The notes: generated by a model not told the origin, from the sequence alone. 48,006 bases of DNA from Butyrivibrio sp. (GCF_017940685.1 NZ_JAGAYD010000178.1:1-48006), one strand, 5' to 3'; positions 22,586 through 30,686 are shown, numbered from the stretch's first letter. Numbers and translations: made by a program.

Positions 22586-23061
22586 TAGGTCGCGAAGATA
22601 TTGAAGTTCGCTACGATCAGCTTAAATCCTTAAAGGCCGAGATTTCGGCCTCTAAGGACAAGCTTGAGAGAAATCGTAATGCCATAGAAGTTAATGGAGA
22701 AATACCTGATAAGTACAAAAGTGCTTTCAACAGGCTTGCCACATCCATTAAGAATATGGAAGAGCAGTATGACAATCTCATCGTAGAAGTAGCTCCAATA
22801 GAGGAAGAGTATGTACTCTCAGTTATATCCGGAAATCTCTTGTTCTTTAATGACGAAGAGGGTAAGAATTTTGTAAAGAAAGCTTATTCTCTGAAGCAGA
22901 CAAGACTTGACCTTATCCGCAAAGCTGAGAACTCATTCGACGTTGATGCGCTGGATGATATTCTTATGGGCCTTAGGACAAAGTTTGTAACTGAAGAGTT
23001 TGACAACTACACAAAGTATGCACAGGAGAAGAATAAGGTAAATTTTCCCGCTGTTGCATAA
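22582..23061 (+). CDS. Coiled-coil protein coupled to 21440
   Basis: 159 residues, mostly helical, with heptad-like coiled-coil stretches in the first 75 residues (YDQLKSLKAEISASKDKLE and RLATSIKNMEEQYDNLI). Its ATG overlaps the upstream TGA, with AGGAGG in the end of the upstream gene. No known motif. Likely to form a complex with the 21440 product given strict coupling; that is inference. Confidence 0.75.
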   Translation: MIGREDIEVRYDQLKSLKAEISASKDKLERNRNAIEVNGEIPDKYKSAFNRLATSIKNMEEQYDNLIVEVAPIEEEYVLSVISGNLLFFNDEEGKNFVKKAYSLKQTRLDLIRKAENSFDVDALDDILMGLRTKFVTEEFDNYTKYAQEKNKVNFPAVA

Positions 23062-23073
23062 GGAGGGATAATT

Positions 23074-23334
23074 ATGGCAATACCCAAAATCACTTTTGAC
23101 GAGTATAGATTTGGTGGAAAGTCCTACTATACCAGAGTAGTTACAACCCCCAAGCATGGGATGCAGACAGTCTCTTCGCAGTCTTTTGAAGATGCGCTTA
23201 TCGTCAATGATGAGTACGTAAATGAGCGTGCAAAGGTCATTGACTATGACATATTTTGTTATGTTGAAGACAACGCATTCTTCTCAATGAGCGACAAGGA
23301 CCTTGCAGCTCTCGTAGATAAGGAGGTGGCATGA
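23074..23334 (+). CDS. Small unrecognised protein
   Basis: 86 residues with AAGGAGG upstream of ATG. Mixed strands and a helix, aromatic-rich (EYRFGGKSYYTRVV). No known motif. Its last codons contain AAGGAGGTGG, which is the ribosome site for the overlapping next gene. Function unknown. Confidence 0.7.
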   Translation: MAIPKITFDEYRFGGKSYYTRVVTTPKHGMQTVSSQSFEDALIVNDEYVNERAKVIDYDIFCYVEDNAFFSMSDKDLAALVDKEVA

Positions 23335-23477
23335 TGGTAGAGTTCTATCAGACTGTAATGGGAAAGAGATTCTTTGAATCTCAGCTCCCGGAACTGACCA
23401 AGGCTATGAACCGTTTGGCAGATGCTGTTGAAAAGGCTAACAGCCTTGCATCCGCTAATGGAAAGACTAACTATTAA
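23331..23477 (+). CDS. Very small helical protein
   Basis: 48 codons from ATG 23331 to TAA 23475-23477, overlapping the previous stop as ATGATG. Strong AAGGAGG ribosome site. The sequence is one amphipathic helix region (LPELTKAMNRLADAVEKAN) with a polar tail. It is the last gene before the IS110 insertion. Expression is likely from the ribosome site and overlap; function unknown. Confidence 0.6.
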   Translation: MMVEFYQTVMGKRFFESQLPELTKAMNRLADAVEKANSLASANGKTNY

Positions 23478-23631
23478 AAGTCAATAGGAAAATGAGTTTT
23501 TTTGAATAAAACATGTTGGATGTTTTAGATAGCCCAGAGGCAGGCTTAAGTCTCAATTAGTACCTTGAAAACTGCATGACAAACAGAGCATCTGTATAGG
23601 TGCTCACAGAAAAGGATATGGATTTAAGAAG

Positions 23632-24801
23632 TTATTTTCGATAGGCCTCGCCTGTAAGTTCCATTCGGTAGATGGTACGTACCAGCTTCTTCGTTGCATG
23701 ACCGACTGCAACATTGTAATGCTTGCCTTCACTTATCTTCTTTGAAAGGTAGGCTCCGAAGTTTTCATCCCATTTGCACACGAACTTAGTTGCATTAAAT
23801 AAAGCATACCTCAGATAACGGGATCCTCGTTTTTCCATATGGGAATAGCTTGAATCAAGCTGCCCTGACTGATATGTAGATGGCGATAACCCTGCAAATG
23901 CAAGTATCTGATCGGCATTGTTGAAACGGGTGAAATCGCCAACCTCTGCAAGAATCATGGCTCCCATACGGTAGCTAATGCCGGGGATTGTCATAATCGG
24001 AGAGTTGCAAGTATCCATGATGGATTTGATTGAAACTTCGATTTCATCAATTTCATCCGTCAGCACCTCGATCAGATGGATGGTGTGTTTCAACTCCATT
24101 GATTTTGCTGGCATAACAGAACCAATTGAATCTTTGGCAGCATCTCTTATGGTGACAGCCATATCTCGTCCGTAGCGTCCCTTAGAAGCTATTTCAAGGA
24201 CATTTTTGAGATGAGTAAGGTGACTGTCAGCGATGTATGAAGCGCCGGGGAATTCGGAAAGCAGAGCGTACACGGAAGCCATATGAAGGCTGGGGACTAT
24301 CTTTTCAAGTTCGGGGAAAAGAATGTTTACGAGACGAGCAACAGATGTTTTGAGTTTCGCACGTTCGTGAACCTTATCGAAACGGTAACGGGTTAATGAC
24401 TTGAGTTCTTCGCTATGATATGATGTGTCTGAGTAGGGCTTGAGAGTCTTATCGGTCATCAACATCATAGCAATCGAACCGGCGTCGACTTTATCCGTTT
24501 TCGTCTTTCTAAGGCTTAGACCTTTTCTGTAAAGATTTGTATGTAACGGGTTGATAACACAGGTGGTCAGACCTTTATCAATGAGCGATCCGAGAAGATT
24601 GAGTGAGTAGTGACCGGTAGCTTCAAGACCTACTTTTATTTCGGACTTATCATCAGTCACGGAGAAAATCTTCTCATACAGCTCATCAAAGCCAGTCTTA
24701 TTATTCGGGATGGTAAATACCGGATATAGCTTATCGGATTCTGATCCCAGGATGCAGCAATCGTGTTTATCCTTTGCAACATCGATACCAACATAGATCA
24801 T
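23632..24801 (-). CDS. IS110-family transposase (bridge-RNA-guided recombinase type)
   Basis: 389 residues starting at ATG 24801 (AAGGAGG nine bases upstream); ATG 24807 is a near alternative. The N-terminal RuvC-like DEDD domain is visible: YVGIDVAKDKH, VGLEATGHYS, KTDKVDAGSIA. The C-terminal Transposase_20 domain has TIPGISYRMGAMILAEVGDF and LAFAGLSPSTYQSGQ with the catalytic-region Ser. Family members recombine DNA using a structured RNA encoded in the element's own noncoding end. The gene appears intact, so the element may be active. Opposite in direction to its neighbours. Confidence 0.93.
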   Translation of the reverse strand: MIYVGIDVAKDKHDCCILGSESDKLYPVFTIPNNKTGFDELYEKIFSVTDDKSEIKVGLEATGHYSLNLLGSLIDKGLTTCVINPLHTNLYRKGLSLRKTKTDKVDAGSIAMMLMTDKTLKPYSDTSYHSEELKSLTRYRFDKVHERAKLKTSVARLVNILFPELEKIVPSLHMASVYALLSEFPGASYIADSHLTHLKNVLEIASKGRYGRDMAVTIRDAAKDSIGSVMPAKSMELKHTIHLIEVLTDEIDEIEVSIKSIMDTCNSPIMTIPGISYRMGAMILAEVGDFTRFNNADQILAFAGLSPSTYQSGQLDSSYSHMEKRGSRYLRYALFNATKFVCKWDENFGAYLSKKISEGKHYNVAVGHATKKLVRTIYRMELTGEAYRK

Positions 24802-24839
24802 ACACATGATCCTCCTTAAAAGTATTTGACGCTGTATTG

Positions 24840-24990
24840 GATCCACAGGGCTCTCTGCCGATGTAACCTCGTTCTACATAAACCGTCATGCGGTATCTAA
24901 CTGATTAACACTTTGACAAAGAGGCTGTGGTTGGAGCCTTTCCGTAACCGTCTATGCGGTAGGAGGTGATAACCAATCCACAGCATCTTC
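24840..24990 (-). ncRNA. Candidate bridge RNA region of the IS110 element
   Basis: Upstream of the transposase on its strand. On the + strand GCTGTGGTTGG (24924-24934) pairs with CCAATCCACAGC (24973-24984; one bulge), enclosing a small stem ACCG 24947-24950 with CGGT 24957-24960. A second stem of the same sequence, ACCG 24882-24885 with CGGT 24891-24894, lies nearer the gene. Two loops sharing a core is what target- and donor-binding loops of bridge RNAs look like. RNA limits are not defined. Confidence 0.4.
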
Positions 24991-25123
24991 AACAGCATAC
25001 CCTATACCTTAAGAACAGGTAAAGAATTGGTATGACTATATAATACGAGGAGGTGATCGCATCTACTGAGGAATCAGATAGGTGCGAATAAGCCATACAT
25101 AAAAATTAAATAGATACGCCCAA

Positions 25124-25174
25124 CACGCACAGGGGCTTTTAGACACGACCCGTGCGTGGGGGAGTGTCTTTTTT
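25124..25174 (+). promoter_or_regulatory. Attenuator-like RNA switch N
   Basis: CACGCAC 25124-25130 pairs with GTGCGTG 25152-25158. The alternative AGACAC 25141-25146 with GTGTCT 25164-25169 excludes it and runs straight into TTTTTT (25169-25174), forming an intrinsic-terminator shape. It shares GTGGGGGAGTG and layout with element E, and each precedes a DpnD/PcfM-like gene. Confidence 0.55.
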
Positions 25175-25194
25175 AATATAAGAGGAAAAGAAAA

Positions 25195-25377
25195 ATGGCA
25201 AAATATGTAGTAGGTTTTGCAGTAGAAGCAAGAGCTTACGTTGAAGTAGAAGCAGACAATCTCGAAGAAGCAAAGGAAAGAGCAGAATACTTATACCCTA
25301 ATGCAGAGCTGGAAGTCAGCGACCACAAGTACATCTATACTCAGGACGCGGACGGAAATTTCATCGAGGAGGCTTAA
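25195..25377 (+). CDS. Small DpnD/PcfM-like protein, paralogue of 7179
   Basis: 60 residues: strand-helix-strand with AKYVVGFAVEARAYVEVEAD, then NLEEAKERAEYLY, then an acidic C-terminus. Same length and layout as the 7179 product, with a similar RNA leader. AGAGGAAAAG precedes ATG. It resumes the operon interrupted by the IS110 element. Molecular role unknown. Confidence 0.65.
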   Translation: MAKYVVGFAVEARAYVEVEADNLEEAKERAEYLYPNAELEVSDHKYIYTQDADGNFIEEA

Positions 25378-25380
25378 AGT

Positions 25381-25812
25381 ATGAGCAGAGACCTTTCGCC
25401 AAGAGAGTGCTGGTTTGTAAACAAGCAGTCCGGCTGCGACGCATTCCTTCAGAATATTACATATCACTATGGTGATAAGACGTGGGATCTATATACCGAA
25501 GAAGAACTTGCAGGCAGAAGGACTCATAAGGCACTTGCTGTTCTTGGAACTGATATCTATAAGAGAATCAAGGAAATGCTTTCTTCTGAGCAGTTTGAGG
25601 CTTTAAATGAGACTCTGACAAAGCTCGTAGAAGCAGATGAAAGCAATAAGAGTTTTTCGGATATTCCAAAAGAAATCATTAACTGGTACTTTAACCATGG
25701 CAATCACCACTACCATGAGCCCAACGATGATGAGTTTCTTGAGTATCTTGAAAAAGAATATAAGGAGGAAGACCGTGAAGATAACATACAGAGTGTACCG
25801 TTACGCTCCTGA
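25381..25812 (+). CDS. Unrecognised protein with His-rich segment
   Basis: 143 residues, starting 3 nt after the previous stop with GAGG in the upstream codons. Near residue 110 a cluster WYFNHGNHHYHEPND could bind metal, but no known family pattern is complete. Helical middle (KEMLSSEQFEALNETLTKL). Its 3' end overlaps the next gene by 38 nt. Function unknown. Confidence 0.7.
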   Translation: MSRDLSPRECWFVNKQSGCDAFLQNITYHYGDKTWDLYTEEELAGRRTHKALAVLGTDIYKRIKEMLSSEQFEALNETLTKLVEADESNKSFSDIPKEIINWYFNHGNHHYHEPNDDEFLEYLEKEYKEEDREDNIQSVPLRS

Positions 25813-26227
25813 GCAGAGCGTATTTTCTGTTAACGGAAAAGTGTATGCGCCCATGTATTCGCAGCTTGCTCACGACCTGGGGTGCCTTGTGATCGAAGGC
25901 AGGGTTAAAGATGCTGAAGACATGATAAAGCGCGATATCAGGAAAAAGGCTAAAGAAAGTCGCCACTGCACAATCGGTTTCTTCGAGAGGGGAACTAAGA
26001 GATATTTTTATACATCTCAGCTTATGGCAAGAGACGATGACCTTTTGGATAAGCTTCGCATCTATAAGGAGTGGAAACGCTTTATAGAAAGCAAAAACTG
26101 TGTAATGGGAATCCATGAGATTTCTGAGGGAAGTTTTATCCCTGGTCAGAAGTCGGGTGCAGAAAAACGCACCACTGAAGATATAGCGGATCTTTCAAGG
26201 CCTATCAAGATCTACCTTGTGGCATGA
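25775..26227 (+). CDS. Unrecognised basic protein
   Basis: 150 residues from GTG 25775, chosen because AAGGAGG lies just upstream; a longer in-frame reading would be a shadow of the preceding gene. The N-terminus is strand-like (KITYRVYRYAPEQSVFSV), the middle basic and helical (AEDMIKRDIRKKAKESRH). No known motif. Last gene of the leader-5 operon. Function unknown. Confidence 0.7.
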   Translation: MKITYRVYRYAPEQSVFSVNGKVYAPMYSQLAHDLGCLVIEGRVKDAEDMIKRDIRKKAKESRHCTIGFFERGTKRYFYTSQLMARDDDLLDKLRIYKEWKRFIESKNCVMGIHEISEGSFIPGQKSGAEKRTTEDIADLSRPIKIYLVA

Positions 26228-26238
26228 TAAGTAATTTT

Positions 26239-26280
26239 AGACTGTTCTTTTCCTTTATAGGAAGAGGACAGTCTTTTTTT
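26239..26280 (+). terminator. Strong intrinsic terminator after the leader-5 operon
   Basis: AGACTGTTCTTTTCC (26239-26253) pairs with GGAAGAGGACAGTCT (26260-26274), followed by seven T. It separates the leader-regulated half of the window from the second half. Confidence 0.9.
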
Positions 26281-26298
26281 GCGCAAAATAGCTGTTTG

Positions 26299-26368
26299 TA
26301 TAATAAATGTATTGCATTTATTTTGCTATTAGTGTACACTATAAGTGTATTAAAAATATAAGTACACC
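26299..26368 (+). promoter_or_regulatory. Promoter region with repeated GTGTA motifs
   Basis: A 16-bp string TAATAAATGTATTGCA (26301-26316) recurs exactly at 30622-30637. TTGCAT (26312-26317), 17 bp, TACACT (26335-26340) is a possible promoter; TATAAT also occurs at 26299. AGTGTACACT (26331-26340), AGTGTAT (26344-26350) and GTACACC (26362-26368) resemble the dyad half-sites at 19395, 31231, 35264 and 41062. Confidence 0.45.
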
Positions 26369-26382
26369 AAAAAGGAAAATAT

Positions 26383-26778
26383 ATGTCAGATAAGAAAGAA
26401 AATATATGCGCTCTTTGCCGGTTCTGCACCTTCGAGGAAAGCCATAACAGCATGGTTTGCCACAATGAAAGCAGCAAAAGCTTTGGTAAAGATTTGGATG
26501 ACAAACAAATAAAAGCACAAGCATGTGATGATTTTACACCACACAAATATCACATACCACTAAAAGAAGCGCTCAAAACAAACACTCAGTCCGATGATTT
26601 TATCGGAGCTTTTTACCATCACAAGCTTCCTGAAGAAAAGAACGACTTTGCCTGTGTCACACTGGCATTTAAGACAAACGCCGCGCTGGAAGAATGGAAA
26701 GACGCACATATGAGCCTGTTCTTCCACTGGCTCGAAATGGCAAAGAAGGATGGCGATGTCAAGGAGGAAGAAGAATGA
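26383..26778 (+). CDS. Cys-rich putative zinc-binding protein
   Basis: 131 residues. C9, C12, C15, C26 and C48 form a compact cluster (ICALCRFC) typical of a zinc or iron-sulfur site, followed by a hydrophilic helical part and a Glu-rich tail. AAGG precedes ATG. The tail codons hold AAGGAGG for the overlapping nuclease gene. First gene of the second-half operon. Function unknown. Confidence 0.7.
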   Translation: MSDKKENICALCRFCTFEESHNSMVCHNESSKSFGKDLDDKQIKAQACDDFTPHKYHIPLKEALKTNTQSDDFIGAFYHHKLPEEKNDFACVTLAFKTNAALEEWKDAHMSLFFHWLEMAKKDGDVKEEEE

Positions 26779-27545
26779 AAAAGCTACTTTTACCCATAAT
26801 TTTGATAGTAACACTTCTTACCTGCGGATGTTCCGCAGAAAGAATTGCCCAGGCAATTGACGAAGATCTTGGAACAAACTCTCAGAGCATCGGTTCCAAC
26901 ATAGACAAAAAGGCAGATGAGATTACTGAGAAATACGGCAAAGGAATAGAAAGCGGCGACACAACAGAAGTTGCCAAGGATGTCACAGGATTCATAATTG
27001 ACAAAGTTGCTGAAATTGCAGAAAACGCTACAAAGGAAGAAACCTCAGGCTCGGCTGCCAAGACGAATGAAGAGAGTAATGGGCAGTCAAATCTTGAGAA
27101 AATGACACTTGTTAGCGTAACAGATGGTGACACAATCGTTGCTCTTGGGGAAGACAGCTTTGAATACCGGATAAGACTTATCGGAATAGATACTCCCGAA
27201 TCGGTAAATGCCGACGAGAGCAAGAATAATGAATATGGCACAATGGCAAGCACATACACTAAGGAGCTTTTGAAAGATGTAGATACAATCTATATTGAAA
27301 CAGATGCTGAAATGTATGATAAATACTCAAGGCTTCTTGCTTATGTATGGCTCCGTAATGATACATCAGATCTTAATTTCATGGCCAATGCCATAATCGC
27401 TAAAAACGGTTATTGCAGGCAGATGACCATTGAGCCAAATACAAAATATGCCTCAGAATTCAAAGCTCTTATTGATGCGGCCAAGAAAAGTAATACAGGC
27501 CTTTGGCAATATGATGGGTATAGAGCCATCGCAGGCGAGGAGTAA
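26775..27545 (+). CDS. Secreted staphylococcal-nuclease-like lipoprotein
   Basis: 256 residues. The N-terminus is a lipoprotein signal (KKLLLPIILIVTLLTCGC) with a slightly atypical lipobox; then a polar linker of about 90 residues and a thermonuclease domain. Catalytic residues are present: VTDGDTI (metal Asp), RIRLIGIDTPES (Arg, Asp, Thr, Glu) and KYSRLLAYVW (second Arg). It would degrade DNA or RNA outside the membrane, anchored by lipid. ATG overlaps the previous TGA. In conjugative plasmids such nucleases are found near transfer genes, but their function there is unclear. Confidence 0.9.
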   Translation: MKKLLLPIILIVTLLTCGCSAERIAQAIDEDLGTNSQSIGSNIDKKADEITEKYGKGIESGDTTEVAKDVTGFIIDKVAEIAENATKEETSGSAAKTNEESNGQSNLEKMTLVSVTDGDTIVALGEDSFEYRIRLIGIDTPESVNADESKNNEYGTMASTYTKELLKDVDTIYIETDAEMYDKYSRLLAYVWLRNDTSDLNFMANAIIAKNGYCRQMTIEPNTKYASEFKALIDAAKKSNTGLWQYDGYRAIAGEE

Positions 27546-27550
27546 TTTTT

Positions 27551-28228
27551 ATGAAGATATATCAATTAGAAGATGCTAAGGCAGGAGTTATATTCAGAAA
27601 AACAAGTCCAAAGCTTTATAAAGCCATAAAAGACGAGCTTAAAAAAGTCGAAAAAGGAAAAACTATAAGCATGGGTTTTATAGATGCTATGTACGAAGCA
27701 GGGATTGTCCCTGACGGATGCCCCTTTTTTAACCCGCTAATACTGGATATGGACATGTGCCTTGCGATCATCATATCTAACAAGATGCAGATAGACTTAT
27801 CTGACATGGATAAGATCCGCTCGGAATTCATCGAGCTTTTTAATGAAAACGTCAATTCTGGAGAGGAAATTTCGGAAGACAATATTCTAAGAAAGCTCCT
27901 TTCAGAAGAAGATGATTCAAAAGGCCGGCAGCCCATATCGCATTGGACAAAAGATGTTTCCAAGTATGAATTCGAGGACAAGAGCTTTTACGACGATATG
28001 TTTGATGATGGCGATGAAACAGAAGATGAAGCTCTTGAAGAATGTCATATATATCACATCAAGAACCCAAGAGATCTGTTTAAGTATAAAAACGTAGCAC
28101 TGGCATATTACTATTACTGCCACGAATACTACATAGCAACCAAATATATTTTGGATGATTTCTTGGACAGGACATATATAGATGTAACCAGAGGCAAGGA
28201 AATACTGCCCGCAACTCTCACAGTTTAA
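27551..28228 (+). CDS. Unrecognised acidic protein before the ParM-like gene
   Basis: 225 residues, acidic, with a helical first half (YKAIKDELKKVEKG) and an aromatic stretch near the end (VALAYYYYCHEYY). No known motif. GGAGG precedes ATG. It lies 13 nt before the actin-like gene, the place of a possible partner protein in a segregation cassette, but I see no DNA-binding motif. Function unknown. Confidence 0.7.
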   Translation: MKIYQLEDAKAGVIFRKTSPKLYKAIKDELKKVEKGKTISMGFIDAMYEAGIVPDGCPFFNPLILDMDMCLAIIISNKMQIDLSDMDKIRSEFIELFNENVNSGEEISEDNILRKLLSEEDDSKGRQPISHWTKDVSKYEFEDKSFYDDMFDDGDETEDEALEECHIYHIKNPRDLFKYKNVALAYYYYCHEYYIATKYILDDFLDRTYIDVTRGKEILPATLTV

Positions 28229-28241
28229 AAAGGAGAATAAA

Positions 28242-29312
28242 ATGGAAAGATTTATCGCAATAGACAGTGGAAAATTTGCAACAAAGGTAGCTGAGTACAG
28301 CAAGGAAAGAGACCTCGTTAAGAAATTCTGCATCAGGACAAAGGTATCTGATGGTGATTTCAGGGACGATGCCATAGAAAAGAACACTTACGTTGTAGAG
28401 ATAGATGGTAAACAGTACAAGGTAGGTAACGGTGCAAGAGGTCAGGGAGCTGAGCTTATAACTGACAAGAAGACAGATACACACAGGATCTGTGTTCTTA
28501 CAGTTCTCGGAATGCTCGCATCTTCAAATGAGAACGACACGATCAATGTAGCGATCGGCCTTCCTGCTAACGAATGGGCTAATGTGACAAAGAGAATGGA
28601 TTTTAAGGATTATATTCTTCCCGAAGGCGAAGTGACCGTAAGGATCAAGAAAGATTCCCGCTCCGAGGTCATATCAAAGACATTTACCATTGGAAGAAGA
28701 TATGTATTCCCTGAGTCGATCGGAGCTCTTTTCTCTGATGAAATGTATAATTCCATCGAGCCAACTTCCATCACCGGCGTTATCGATATCGGAAACCTCA
28801 ACCTTAATGCAACCTACTGGCAGGGGACTGAGCTTGTCATGGACAAGTCCATTACAGCCGATCTTGGTGGAGCGCTTCTTATACAGGAGCTTTCACAGGA
28901 GCTCTCATCCCACGTAGTACCCACCGAGGAAATGATAGCAGCCAACGTCCTTAAGAGTGCCGACAGGGTGCTTCCCATGGAGTACGGCCTTTCAGAAGAG
29001 CAGGCAGAAGAGTCAAGGGAAGTAATAAAGAGAGTCCTCTTAAACCATGCAAAGGAAGTAAAGAGGCAGTGCAACTCAAGGAAATGGTCCCTTGACCTTA
29101 TGAAGGTCATTGCAATAGGCGGAACATCAAAGGATATTGAGGCAGAGCTTAAGGCCGTATTCTCAAATATCATTGTTCTTCCTAACCCCGAGTACTGCAA
29201 TGTACTTGGATTCCTTCGTATCATGTGTGCGCAGGACCCCGGAGTGGCAAAGGAAATCTCTATCTCAGATGCACCTAAGGAAGCAAAGAAAGCAGAAAAG
29301 AAAGCAAGCTAA
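28242..29312 (+). CDS. ParM/StbA-type actin-like ATPase
   Basis: 356 residues with actin-fold motifs: phosphate-1 AIDSGKFATK at 6-14, phosphate-2 GVIDIGNLNLNATY at about 179-192 and the adenosine motif IAIGGTSKDIE near 290. Plasmid actins form ATP-driven filaments that push replicon copies apart. AAGGAG precedes ATG. The adaptor (ParR-type) is not adjacent; the putative ribbon-helix-helix protein at 30687 is the nearest candidate. Supports a plasmid identity. Confidence 0.88.
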   Translation: MERFIAIDSGKFATKVAEYSKERDLVKKFCIRTKVSDGDFRDDAIEKNTYVVEIDGKQYKVGNGARGQGAELITDKKTDTHRICVLTVLGMLASSNENDTINVAIGLPANEWANVTKRMDFKDYILPEGEVTVRIKKDSRSEVISKTFTIGRRYVFPESIGALFSDEMYNSIEPTSITGVIDIGNLNLNATYWQGTELVMDKSITADLGGALLIQELSQELSSHVVPTEEMIAANVLKSADRVLPMEYGLSEEQAEESREVIKRVLLNHAKEVKRQCNSRKWSLDLMKVIAIGGTSKDIEAELKAVFSNIIVLPNPEYCNVLGFLRIMCAQDPGVAKEISISDAPKEAKKAEKKAS

Positions 29313-29321
29313 GGCATGCCT

Positions 29322-29843
29322 ATGTCAAAGAAGATAGCCGAAATTTGGAAGGATGTGCCGGGCTATGATAACTTGCAGGCTTCAAGCAAAGGCAATATAA
29401 GGCTTGCCTACAAAGATGGCACATACAGAGTCTTATGTAAATGGGCCAATGGCGGCACCAACAGACCTAAGAACCAGTACAAGGTCAGATACAGCCTTGG
29501 ACACAGAAAGAGCAAAGATCTCATTGTTGCAAGACTTGTATATGAAGCTTTCAAGGGAACTATCCCGGATGATTATTCGGTAGTTCACAAAAACGGCCTG
29601 CATACGGATAACGCGCCCGAAAACCTTATCCTATGCTCGAGAAGGGAACTTGGGAAAATCCACGGATTTAAAGGAAGGCGAAAACCGGTATCGAAACTCG
29701 AAAAAACAGGAGAGGTGATAGAATTTTTTCCATCAGCTACAGCAGCCGCAAGGAAGGGTTTTATGAACCTTCAGACGATCATAAATCACTGTAATGACCA
29801 GAAAGTAGCGCCGGATGGATATTATTATAGGTGGGAGACATGA
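29322..29843 (+). CDS. NUMOD4/HNH endonuclease
   Basis: 173 residues from ATG 29322 (AAGG seven bases upstream; ATG 29316 is too close). Domains in order: NUMOD4 (EIWKDVPGYDNLQASSKGNI, 7-26), HNH-3 core with VVHKNGLHTDNAPENL near 85-100, and a C-terminal NUMOD1-like helix-turn-helix (FPSATAAARKGF). This is the layout of free-standing homing endonucleases. It sits between the actin-like gene and a small gene it overlaps by ATGA. Confidence 0.85.
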   Translation: MSKKIAEIWKDVPGYDNLQASSKGNIRLAYKDGTYRVLCKWANGGTNRPKNQYKVRYSLGHRKSKDLIVARLVYEAFKGTIPDDYSVVHKNGLHTDNAPENLILCSRRELGKIHGFKGRRKPVSKLEKTGEVIEFFPSATAAARKGFMNLQTIINHCNDQKVAPDGYYYRWET

Positions 29844-30148
29844 ATGACATTAAACAGCTACTAACTGAATACTCAGAGGTAACAGGACGACCTCTTGCCA
29901 CGATATCCATCTCAGAATACCTGGAAATAAAAAGATATTTAGATGCAGGAGCGCATGCACCAATCACTACGCAGTTAGAAACAAAAGAAATACCGCAGGA
30001 AACAAAGACGGTAGATATAAAACCTCAGATAAAACCCGCATCAGAACCGGCAGAGATAAAAGCGGTGAAAAAGGATACTCTAAGTGAACATACAGATAAA
30101 AAGCCTATATCATCAGCCTTTATGATGATGAGGTCGATAGGAGGATAA
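29840..30148 (+). CDS. Small unrecognised protein with Lys/Pro/Glu-rich linker
   Basis: 102 residues, ATG overlapping the upstream stop, GGTGGGAG upstream. A short helical N-terminus (DIKQLLTEYSEVTG) is followed by a disordered Pro/Lys/Glu-rich segment. No known motif. Function unknown. Confidence 0.65.
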   Translation: MNDIKQLLTEYSEVTGRPLATISISEYLEIKRYLDAGAHAPITTQLETKEIPQETKTVDIKPQIKPASEPAEIKAVKKDTLSEHTDKKPISSAFMMMRSIGG

Positions 30149-30149
30149 C

Positions 30150-30605
30150 ATGAACGATAAAATATTCATAGATTTTGATGATACCATTTGCCTTCATTCC
30201 CACAGGATAAGCTCAAGACACTTTATTACATCACCACCTGAATATATTGCAAAGAAAGCCTATGAAGAGAGTATGCTCAACAAAAAGCTCTACGACTGGC
30301 TCTTACATAAGCAGGAAGACCCAAATTCCAAGGCAGTCGTTTATGTTATGTCATCTGCTTCATCTTTTATGCTTGAAGCAAAGAAGATATGGGTAAGTGA
30401 ACACTGCCCGGGCCTTAATGTACTTGACTATATCGGGGTCAGTGTAGATGTAGACAAAACTTCCGTGCTTGAAGCCTACAGGAAGGTCTTTCCCCGCGAA
30501 ATGAAGATGTACTACATCGAGGACAGCTTCTCAGAGAGGGCTAAATCAGAAAAGACACTGGAAGGAGTTATTATCAGAAGTCCTCAGTGGATCGACAATT
30601 TATGA
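30150..30605 (+). CDS. HAD-superfamily-like hydrolase
   Basis: 151 residues. Motif I IDFDDTIC has nucleophile Asp8 and Asp10; motif II VMSSAS supplies Ser69; Lys103 in DVDKTSVLEAY and the acidic pair in YYIEDSFSE (124-125) match motifs III and IV. HAD proteins hydrolyse phosphate esters; the small size fits a minimal-cap enzyme such as a nucleotidase or polynucleotide phosphatase. AGGAGG lies upstream. Substrate unknown. Confidence 0.75.
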   Translation: MNDKIFIDFDDTICLHSHRISSRHFITSPPEYIAKKAYEESMLNKKLYDWLLHKQEDPNSKAVVYVMSSASSFMLEAKKIWVSEHCPGLNVLDYIGVSVDVDKTSVLEAYRKVFPREMKMYYIEDSFSERAKSEKTLEGVIIRSPQWIDNL

Positions 30606-30662
30606 TACACATTTGGAGTAATAATAAATGTATTGCAAAAATTACGGACAATCCCTTATAAT
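30606..30662 (+). promoter_or_regulatory. Promoter with shared 16-mer before the ribbon-helix-helix-like gene
   Basis: TTGCAA (30633-30638), 18 bp, TATAAT (30657-30662). The 16-mer at 30622-30637 is identical to 26301-26316 and includes the -35 box. TACAC...GAGTA at 30606-30620 resembles the TACRCC dyads. Confidence 0.5.
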
Positions 30663-30686
30663 TGATACGGTAAAGGAGAAACAATA

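Larger units (their letters stand above)
23586..25086 (-). mobile_element. IS110-family insertion sequence (boundaries approximate)
   Basis: The element contains one transposase gene on the - strand with a long noncoding end (about 250 bp) upstream of the gene and a shorter one downstream, the layout of the IS110 subgroup, which lacks terminal inverted repeats. Exact ends cannot be fixed from one copy. The limits given are two similar hairpin-forming sequences: GAGCATCT...AGGTGCTC (23586-23605) and CGCATCT...AGGTGCG (25058-25086). It separates the 23331 gene from the 25195 gene within what looks like one operon. Confidence 0.65.
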
